Part shown: positions 5,565-10,661 of the stretch, piece by piece | Layout of the letters: each line of letters begins with the position of its first letter | How positions within the stretch are numbered: the first letter of the stretch is position 1 | NCBI GenBank assembly: GCA_947644475.1 | Contig: CANRZQ010000046.1 | Coordinates: 1 to 13,188, forward strand | Source: an uncultured Muribaculaceae bacterium | GTDB taxonomy: Bacteria > Bacteroidota > Bacteroidia > Bacteroidales > Muribaculaceae | Reading direction: 5' to 3' | DNA length: 13,188 nucleotides | Notes under the pieces: model-generated | Databases searched by the model: none | Seen by the model: the letters and a program-made list of their open reading frames with translations, nothing else | What the model was told of the DNA's origin: nothing | Translations under genes and position numbers: made by a program

Positions 5565-6128
5565 ATGGAATTGACTGAGATATTGACCCGCATTTATCCA
5601 TTGCCGCCTGAATCTATTGACAAGATTGCAGAAAAGGCAGAAAGAGTTGAGGCGAAGAAGGGAAGCATGCTTATTGAAGCCGACAAGGTTTGCAGAAACG
5701 TATTCTTTGTCGCAGAAGGAATCGTGCGTGCTTTTTGTTACGCCAAAGGCCGTGACATTACATTCTGGATAGGAGAAGAAGGCACTGTGGCATTGTCGAT
5801 GCAGAGTTACATAAATGGCAAGCCCGGATATGAAAGTATTGTCACTATTGAAGACTGCATATTATATAAAATATCGGCAGACGTCCTTCATCAACTTTAC
5901 CGCCACGACATTCATATCGCCAACTGGGGCAGGATATTTGCCGAGAAAGAAATATTGAGGGCAGAAAAAGCCCTTATCCCACAATTATTCACAACCGGAA
6001 GCGAAAGATATAAGCAACTATTAAGAGAGCAGCCCCATTTGCTGAACCGTATTCCATTGGAAAATCTGGCATCATATCTTGGAGTTACCCCGGTAAGCCT
6101 AAGCCGGATACGAGGCAACAAACAGTAA
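5565..6128 (+). CDS. Crp/Fnr-family transcriptional regulator
   Basis: A 187-residue regulator with an N-terminal cyclic-nucleotide-binding-type beta-roll (about residues 20-110, including VFFVAEGIVRAFCYAKGRDITFW and ILYKIS). A long connecting helix follows, then a C-terminal helix-turn-helix (IPLENLASYLGVTPVSLSRIR, ~163-183). This is the usual form of the many Bacteroidota Crp/Fnr proteins. It lacks an obvious cAMP phosphate-binding RES motif and the Cys cluster of Fnr, so its signal is unknown. The ATG at 5565 is preferred over a TTG two codons upstream. It is divergent from the SMR-Nim operon, the classical arrangement for a local regulator, so control of that operon is a reasonable inference. 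It is followed by 151 non-coding bases. Confidence 0.88.
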   Translation: MELTEILTRIYPLPPESIDKIAEKAERVEAKKGSMLIEADKVCRNVFFVAEGIVRAFCYAKGRDITFWIGEEGTVALSMQSYINGKPGYESIVTIEDCILYKISADVLHQLYRHDIHIANWGRIFAEKEILRAEKALIPQLFTTGSERYKQLLREQPHLLNRIPLENLASYLGVTPVSLSRIRGNKQ

Positions 6129-6167
6129 TGCGTTCAGATTTAGCCGTTCTCCATTCGTGCAGTTGGC

Positions 6168-6193
6168 TGAGATTTACATCTGAGATTTGCATC
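6168..6193. repeat. Tandem 13-base direct repeat
   Basis: TGAGATTTACATC (6168-6180) is followed directly by TGAGATTTGCATC (6181-6193), with one mismatch. It sits about 27 bases before the -33 box of the MarR-GNAT gene and could be either a binding-site pair or replication slippage. Confidence 0.5.
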
Positions 6194-6219
6194 CGCCCAT
6201 AAATTTTTCAATATAAAAT

Positions 6220-6250
6220 TTTGTCAATTCAGATATTAGTTATAATTTTG
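6220..6250 (+). promoter_or_regulatory. Bacteroidota-type promoter of the MarR-GNAT/cupin operon
   Basis: TTTG at 6220-6223, 19 bases, then TAATTTTG at 6243-6250 matches the Bacteroidota consensus. The predicted start near 6257 leaves a leader of about 23 bases before the ATG at 6280. Confidence 0.75.
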
Positions 6251-6264
6251 CGTAATCAATTACG
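6251..6264. promoter_or_regulatory. Probable operator dyad at the transcription start
   Basis: CGTAAT-CA-ATTACG is a perfect 6+6 inverted repeat directly after the -7 box, covering the predicted transcription start. MarR-family proteins typically bind such short dyads and block their own promoter, so autoregulation by the downstream gene is inferred. Confidence 0.5.
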
Positions 6265-6279
6265 GAATTAGATACACAT

Positions 6280-7236
6280 ATGGACTTTTTTGAACGTACA
6301 GGCAAAATGGCTATCGGAAGCCGGCTGAGGGTATTGACCGAGACGCTGACACGCGATGCCGCCGGAATATATGGCTTATATGACGTTGACTTAAAGCCTA
6401 AATGGTTCCCCGTCTTTTACTCCCTTACAGACGAACAGCCCAAAAGCGTCACTGCCATTGCAAGGGAAATAGGACAGTCTCACCCGTCTGTAAGCACAAT
6501 TGTAAAGGAAATGATGAAGGCGGCGATTATATCGGAAGTCGACGACAAGGCCGACCGCAGATGCACGCTCATTACACTTACCGAATACGGAAAAAGCCTA
6601 TCCCGTGAACTCATAGCCCAACTCCGGGATGTGGAAAGAGCCGTCGAACAGATCTCTGCGGAGTGCGACAATGACCTGTGGGCGGCCATCGCCGATTGGG
6701 AGAAAGCGCTCGGGCGCAAGTCAATGCTTGAGCGGGTAAGGGAAATAAAGGAGCAACGCGAACATTCGGAAGTGGAGATAGTCGAGTATCAGCCTCAATA
6801 TAAAAAAGCGTTCTACGACCTTAACCGCAAATGGATAGAAATGTACTGGGAACTTGAACCGCACGACATCGAGGTTCTGGAAAACCCGGAAAAACATATC
6901 CTCGAAAAAGGCGGCCATATATTTGTCGCGCTGTATAACGGGTTTCCGGTCGGAGTATGCTCACTTTGTCCAATGCCGGAGGATTCTGCCTACGATTTTG
7001 AGTTGGCAAAACTTGCCGTAAACAATTCCATTCAGAGAAAAGGGATTGGACGCAGGCTCTGCGACGCGGTTATAAACAAGGCACGTGAACTGGGCGGTAA
7101 AATGCTCTTTTTGGAAAGCAATACCCGCCTTAAACCTGCGATAGCCCTCTACCGCAAACTCGGCTTCAAGGAATTGCCGGAATACCATCCGGCATATGCC
7201 CGAGGAGATATACAAATGGAATTATCACTAAAATAA
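6280..7236 (+). CDS. MarR-GNAT fusion: helix-turn-helix regulator with N-acetyltransferase domain
   Basis: A 318-residue two-domain protein. Residues ~1-145 form a MarR-type winged-helix domain, with the recognition region SVTAIAREIGQSHPSVSTIVKEM (~56-78) and a wing containing DDKADRRCTLITLTEYG. Residues ~165-318 form a GNAT acetyltransferase domain with the acetyl-CoA loop QRKGIGRR (252-259), preceded by ELAKLAVNN and followed by FLESNTRLKPAIALYRKLGF. MarR-GNAT fusions are a recognised architecture. They are thought to sense a small molecule or acetylate one while controlling nearby genes, but the ligand here is not known. The promoter and dyad just upstream suggest autoregulation. The cupin gene follows after only eight bases, so the two probably act together. 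Confidence 0.9.
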   Translation: MDFFERTGKMAIGSRLRVLTETLTRDAAGIYGLYDVDLKPKWFPVFYSLTDEQPKSVTAIAREIGQSHPSVSTIVKEMMKAAIISEVDDKADRRCTLITLTEYGKSLSRELIAQLRDVERAVEQISAECDNDLWAAIADWEKALGRKSMLERVREIKEQREHSEVEIVEYQPQYKKAFYDLNRKWIEMYWELEPHDIEVLENPEKHILEKGGHIFVALYNGFPVGVCSLCPMPEDSAYDFELAKLAVNNSIQRKGIGRRLCDAVINKARELGGKMLFLESNTRLKPAIALYRKLGFKELPEYHPAYARGDIQMELSLK

Positions 7237-7244
7237 TTAAATAT

Positions 7245-7583
7245 ATGAAACTAAAAATATTTGTCCGGCGTGAAGATGCGCTTAAAAAAACATTCAAAGG
7301 GGTAAATCTTGACTCCCTTGCAGTCGGCGAGAAGTCGATGGTCACAAAGATGAACTATGTGAAGGGCAATTTCGCCACTCTCCACACACATCCACACGAA
7401 CAGTGCGGTTACGTAATCTCCGGCAAATACCGTCTTATCGTTGAGGGCGAGGAGAAAATCGATGTGATAATGCTCCCCGGCGACACATACGCGATTCCGG
7501 GCAATACCCCACACTCATTTGAGGTGATTGAGGGAGGAGAAGTCATCGATGTATTCACCCCTCAGCGCGAAGACTATATTTAA
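7245..7583 (+). CDS. Small cupin-domain protein
   Basis: A 112-residue single-domain cupin. Motif 1 is HTHPHEQCGYVISGKYRLIV (47-66), where His47, His49 and Gln53 are the likely metal-site residues of the HxHPHEQ subgroup. Motif 2 is PGDTYAIPGNTPHSFEV (~78-94), with its His after NTP. Such stand-alone cupins bind a divalent metal and may be small-molecule isomerases, dioxygenases or sensors; this one cannot be assigned. The start at 7245 lies eight bases after the MarR-GNAT stop, indicating one operon. It converges on the acetyltransferase at 7615 across 31 bases in which I see no clear terminator hairpin. Confidence 0.85.
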   Translation: MKLKIFVRREDALKKTFKGVNLDSLAVGEKSMVTKMNYVKGNFATLHTHPHEQCGYVISGKYRLIVEGEEKIDVIMLPGDTYAIPGNTPHSFEVIEGGEVIDVFTPQREDYI

Positions 7584-7614
7584 CGCGAAGGCTGTATTTA
7601 TTTGTATCTCTCAA

Positions 7615-8154
7615 TCAGACAGTTCCGGTAATTTTTCGGATTACCCGTGCAGGATTTCCGGCAACAATTGTGTTTGGGTCTACATCGTGGGTAACAACAC
7701 TTCCGGCACCGACTACGGAGTTTTCTCCAATTGTCACGCCTGGAAGTATCGTTGATCCTGCGCCTATCCATGCACGTCGGCAGATTCTAACGGGCTTGCA
7801 TGTTATGATCCATCGGTTGTCGAGGTCATGATTATTGGAAATCAACTGAACATTGGCTGCAATCATGGCATCATCCTCAATATCAATTCCTCCTGCCGAC
7901 ATCATCAGGCAGCCGGGCATGACAACCACGTTTTTCCCTATCGTCACTTTGTTGAATCGCACACCGCTCAAAGGTGTGTTCACACGGCTTCCTTCTCCCA
8001 TTGCAGGGAAAAGTTCTTTCAACAGACTGTCAAACTCCTCTGTTGCAGGCATAGTATGATTGAGTTTGAACAACGTCTGCATCTGCTGCTTGGCCAATGC
8101 GGTCTCTTCTGCCGACGGATGGGCGCAATCTATCCTGATTTCGTCCATAATCAT
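7615..8154 (-). CDS. LacA/Maa/NodL-type O-acetyltransferase (hexapeptide repeat)
   Basis: A 179-residue left-handed beta-helix acetyltransferase. After an alpha-helical N-terminal segment come hexapeptide coils: VTIGKNVVVMPGCLMMSAGGIDIEDDAMIAANV, then SNNHDLDNR with the catalytic His109 (NxHDxxxR motif of galactoside/maltose acetyltransferases), then RRAWIGAGSTILPGVTIGENSVVGAGSVV, and the closing AGNPARVI. Family members acetylate sugar or sugar-like hydroxyls from acetyl-CoA. The true acceptor is unknown. It differs from the Vat-like gene at 1020, which lacks HDLD and has a different tail. The ATG at 8154 overlaps the flavodoxin stop by four bases (ATGA), which fixes this start and shows translational coupling. 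Confidence 0.87.
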   Translation of the reverse strand: MIMDEIRIDCAHPSAEETALAKQQMQTLFKLNHTMPATEEFDSLLKELFPAMGEGSRVNTPLSGVRFNKVTIGKNVVVMPGCLMMSAGGIDIEDDAMIAANVQLISNNHDLDNRWIITCKPVRICRRAWIGAGSTILPGVTIGENSVVGAGSVVTHDVDPNTIVAGNPARVIRKITGTV

Positions 8155-8804
8155 TTCATTATTTCAATCCAGGCATTTACCGATTTACGGGTTTGCTCAC
8201 GATTGTTCTGCGCAGTTTCGCCACGTACCGCCAGACCGTTGGCGACAGTTGCGCCTTTGCACTTCTCGGCAATATACTTCTCAGTGCCCGACAAGCCACT
8301 GCCCTCATGGGTGCAGAATGGCACGACAGTCTTTCCGGCCCAATCATGTTTTTCCAAGAAAGTATATACAGCCATGGGCATGTCTCCCCACCAGTTGGGA
8401 TAACCCATGAAAATAACGTCATAGTCCTCAACATTGACGTCGCCTTTTATTATTGCGGGACGCGCTTTCTGCGCTTTCTCTTGCTTGGCAATTTCCACCA
8501 CATCATTGTAAGAGTCGTGGGGATAATCCTTTTCCGGCACAATTTCAAATAATGTGCCGCCGGTGGCCTCTGAAATCATTTTTGCGATGATATGGGTGTT
8601 GCCCTCCGATATGTTGCCAACACCATAGTTCTCGCCCGTGTGGGAGAAAAAAACCACAAGAGTTTTCTTGCCTGATATTGATGCGCTCATATTGTTTTCT
8701 TTGACGTTTTTTGTTTCATTTGTTGCCGTTGTGCTGTTGGCGCATGACACTATTGAAAGTGCCGATGTGACAAACATAACGACCATGCTGATTATGTATG
8801 TCAC
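8151..8804 (-). CDS. Flavodoxin-domain protein with probable lipoprotein signal
   Basis: A 217-residue protein. Residues ~47-215 are a flavodoxin domain: TLVVFFSHTGENYGVG with the FMN phosphate loop, then GNTHIIAKMI, then DVIFMGYPNWWGDMPMAVYTFLE with the Trp-rich loop next to the flavin, and VVPFCTHEGSGLSGTEKYI. The first ~21 residues are hydrophobic and end in ALSIVS-Cys21, which fits a lipobox, followed by a low-complexity Asn/Thr linker. This suggests a periplasmic membrane-anchored flavodoxin, a form seen in Bacteroidota. The oddities are a GTG start at 8804 and an N-terminal region without the usual Lys/Arg. If those codons are not used, Met39 (MSASISGKK) would give a cytosolic flavodoxin. 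It is translationally coupled to the downstream acetyltransferase, and the 95-base inverted repeat lies 22 bases upstream. Confidence 0.82.
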   Translation of the reverse strand: MTYIISMVVMFVTSALSIVSCANSTTATNETKNVKENNMSASISGKKTLVVFFSHTGENYGVGNISEGNTHIIAKMISEATGGTLFEIVPEKDYPHDSYNDVVEIAKQEKAQKARPAIIKGDVNVEDYDVIFMGYPNWWGDMPMAVYTFLEKHDWAGKTVVPFCTHEGSGLSGTEKYIAEKCKGATVANGLAVRGETAQNNREQTRKSVNAWIEIMK

Positions 8805-8826
8805 AAAAGAAAGTTAATGCTTTGAG

Positions 8827-8921
8827 TGTAGGGACGCACGGCTCGTGCGTCCGTTGCAAAACAATATTAATTAATTGTGTTAATGATATTTACGCGGACG
8901 CACGAACCGTGCATCCCTACA
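8827..8921. repeat. 95-base inverted-repeat element, MITE-like
   Basis: Two arms of 27 bases face each other: 8827-8853 (TGTAGGGACGCACGGCTCGT, then GCGTCCG) and 8895-8921, whose reverse complement differs at only two places. Each arm holds its own small palindrome (GGACGCACG-GCT-CGTGCGTCC in the left arm). The middle 41 bases are AT-rich and include ACAATATTAATTAATTGT. There is no coding capacity and no clear target-site duplication. I recall similar GTAGGGACGCACG arms as dispersed intergenic repeats in Bacteroidales; copy number needs a genome search. The element could also act as a terminator for the gene at 8967 upstream neighbours or as an mRNA stability hairpin. Confidence 0.7.
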
Positions 8922-8966
8922 TCGTGATTGCATTATCTTTTTAACCATCGAAACTTATCGTTCTCA

Positions 8967-9647
8967 TCAGCAATTAGTTTTATACCTTATCCATAAGGTG
9001 CCGTTACCTGCATGCCCGACACTTTCAAGCGAAAGCCTTACGGGCATGCGGCTCATATCCTCTATGCCATCGAAAAGGGCAGTCTGGCCCTTGCGTCCGT
9101 CGATGCCGGGAGCAAGCAGCAGGCTCACCTCGTCAATCAACCCTGCGGCAAGAAAACCTCCGTTGATGTGTCCGCCCCCGAGAACTGCCAAACGCTCGAC
9201 GCCGAAATCCGAGCGCAGCATTTCCATTGCGGCTGCGAGGTCAATGGCGTCACGGCCGACACATATATAGGATATTCCCTCGCCCCGGAGAGTTTCAAGA
9301 TATTCCTGCGGCACCTGCTCGCTTACAATGCAGACAAGAGGCACTCCGTCGATTTCAGAAGCGGGCCAGCGCAGCCGGCCGTGCGTGTCGACCGCCACAA
9401 TATACTCGCTTGATTCAACAGCCTTGTATACCGAGGGCATCCCGGCCGGTGTGGCATCTTTGGCCGTGAACGGGTCTTTCAGGGCATTGTAATGCTCCAT
9501 CGTAACGCGGCCTTCGAGGTGTGCCGGGCAGTCGAGTTTTTCAAGCGTCTCGTAATATTCGTCGCCGCTGATTTTGTCGACCATAGAGCAGTCGATGCGT
9601 CCGTCGATAGAGACCACCATGTGGCATACTATATAAGGTCTTTTCAT
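8967..9647 (-). CDS. RibD C-terminal/dihydrofolate reductase-like reductase
   Basis: A 226-residue protein of the RibD-C/DHFR-like fold. It has the N-terminal MKRPYIVCHMVVSIDGRID (substrate/NADPH strand with the SIDGRI motif), a GRVTMEHY loop (~46-54) where RibD-like proteins carry GRxT, and a C-terminal LAVLGGGHINGGFLAAG (~153-169) with the GGGxxN nucleotide loop followed by LIDEVSLLLAPGIDG. Family enzymes reduce pterin- or pyrimidine-like compounds with NADPH. The deaminase domain of true RibD is absent, so a role in riboflavin synthesis is unlikely on its own, and the substrate is unknown. The ATG at 9647 overlaps the SDR stop by four bases, so the two reductases are coupled. Confidence 0.87.
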   Translation of the reverse strand: MKRPYIVCHMVVSIDGRIDCSMVDKISGDEYYETLEKLDCPAHLEGRVTMEHYNALKDPFTAKDATPAGMPSVYKAVESSEYIVAVDTHGRLRWPASEIDGVPLVCIVSEQVPQEYLETLRGEGISYICVGRDAIDLAAAMEMLRSDFGVERLAVLGGGHINGGFLAAGLIDEVSLLLAPGIDGRKGQTALFDGIEDMSRMPVRLSLESVGHAGNGTLWIRYKTNC

Positions 9648-10480
9648 TTTGCGTCGGGGTTAAGCGGTCCGTAAAAATATGAAGCGGTGGCACCGCCGTC
9701 GATAAGAAAATCGGCGCCGGTGATAAACGCCCCTTGCGGCCGCATCAGCAGTTCGGCCACATTAGCCACTTCGTCGGCCGTGCCGGGGCGACCTGCGGGG
9801 CACTTGGCGAACATGTTTTTATAGAAGTCGCCACGGGGCCCGTTGAACTCGTCGATAGCAAGCGGAGTGACGATGATGCCGGGAGAGATTGAGTTGATGC
9901 GCGCTCCGCGCTCGCCCCATTTCACCGCCTCGGCCATCACACGCTTCACGTTGCAACGCTTAGCCATCTGGTAGGCATGGAGTGTATCTCTGATATTATC
10001 GGGCCGGAGCATATCGAGCGAGAGCAGTTCTTCGGCCGGTGTCGTGGCAAGCAGCCGGTCCTGCTCCGGGGCCAGGGCCGGCATGCGGTGTCCGCTCTGG
10101 CTGGATATAGTGACACCGGCGCCTCCGGATTTTATTACCTTGCCTACTTCTTCAAGAAGCACCGCTGTGCCATAGAGGTCGACACGCAGAATCGTCTCAA
10201 TCGACGCCTGGCTGGGCGAAACTCCCGCTGCGTTGACAAGCATTGAAATATCGCCGTAATTCTGCGCCTCGCCGATTAACGCGAGAATAGACTCACGGCT
10301 CGACAAGTCCATTTCAAACGGCACGGTGTCAAAACCCGCATTATTCATCGTGGAGCATATCGCCTTGGCATTGTCAATGCTGCGGTCGCCAACCACGATT
10401 TTCATGCCGTAGCCAATGCGCCGGGCTATCGCCATGCCTATCTGACCCGCTCCGGTAAGTATCATTACGTCTTTGTTCAT
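9644..10480 (-). CDS. Short-chain dehydrogenase/reductase (SDR) oxidoreductase
   Basis: A 278-residue Rossmann-fold oxidoreductase. It shows VMILTGAGQIGMAIARR (5-21), where the glycines follow GxGxxG rather than the commoner TGxxxGxG spacing. An acidic residue after strand 2 (GDRS, Asp32) hints at NAD(H) or mixed use. Then come LVNAAG (81-86), active-site Ser in TISSQSG (~124-130), catalytic Tyr170 and Lys174 in AYQMAK, and INSISPGIIVTPL with a C-terminal GADFLIDGGA. An insertion of about 30 residues lies between the Ser and Tyr motifs. The substrate is unknown. The start at 10480 (MNKDVMILTG) is chosen because the Rossmann strand begins there; the frame is open for 49 further codons upstream, but that part has no family features and overlaps promoter-like and terminator DNA. 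It heads an operon with the RibD-C reductase. Confidence 0.88.
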   Translation of the reverse strand: MNKDVMILTGAGQIGMAIARRIGYGMKIVVGDRSIDNAKAICSTMNNAGFDTVPFEMDLSSRESILALIGEAQNYGDISMLVNAAGVSPSQASIETILRVDLYGTAVLLEEVGKVIKSGGAGVTISSQSGHRMPALAPEQDRLLATTPAEELLSLDMLRPDNIRDTLHAYQMAKRCNVKRVMAEAVKWGERGARINSISPGIIVTPLAIDEFNGPRGDFYKNMFAKCPAGRPGTADEVANVAELLMRPQGAFITGADFLIDGGATASYFYGPLNPDAK

Positions 10481-10503
10481 TTTGCATATAAATTTTGACG
10501 TTG

Positions 10504-10511
10504 CAAAAATA
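10504..10511 (-). promoter_or_regulatory. Possible -7 box of the SDR operon
   Basis: On the minus strand TATTTTTG (10511-10504) matches TAnnTTTG and lies 24 bases before the chosen SDR start. TTTG sequences upstream lie at 12 and 27 bases rather than 19-21, so the promoter is only tentative. Confidence 0.3.
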
Positions 10512-10602
10512 ACACATGATTTCCAAAATAAACGTACACAAAAATCCGTAATAACAACCATTATTGCGTTTTTTTCAAAATCATGCCCTCGCCCGAGGCA
10601 TA

Positions 10603-10644
10603 AAAAAGCAAAGGCATCCTTGGCCAAGGATGCCTTTGCTTTTT
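10603..10644 (-). terminator. Strong terminator downstream of clpB
   Basis: A perfect 42-base palindrome centred at 10623/10624: AAAAAGCAAAGGCATCCTTGG followed by its exact complement. As RNA it forms a long GC-rich stem flanked by A- and T-runs, so it can end transcription in either direction. It begins 18 bases after the clpB stop and separates clpB from the SDR operon. Confidence 0.9.
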
Positions 10645-10661
10645 ATGTCTGTTTTTAATGT

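Noticed and set aside
7828..8403. 191-codon + frame opposite the acetyltransferase/flavodoxin genes
   Set aside because: It is an antisense shadow; the minus-strand genes carry clear domain motifs and a coupled ATGA overlap.
10481..10627. 49-codon N-terminal extension of the SDR gene
   Set aside because: The extension overlaps terminator and promoter-like DNA and has no family features; the Rossmann strand begins at the ATG at 10480.
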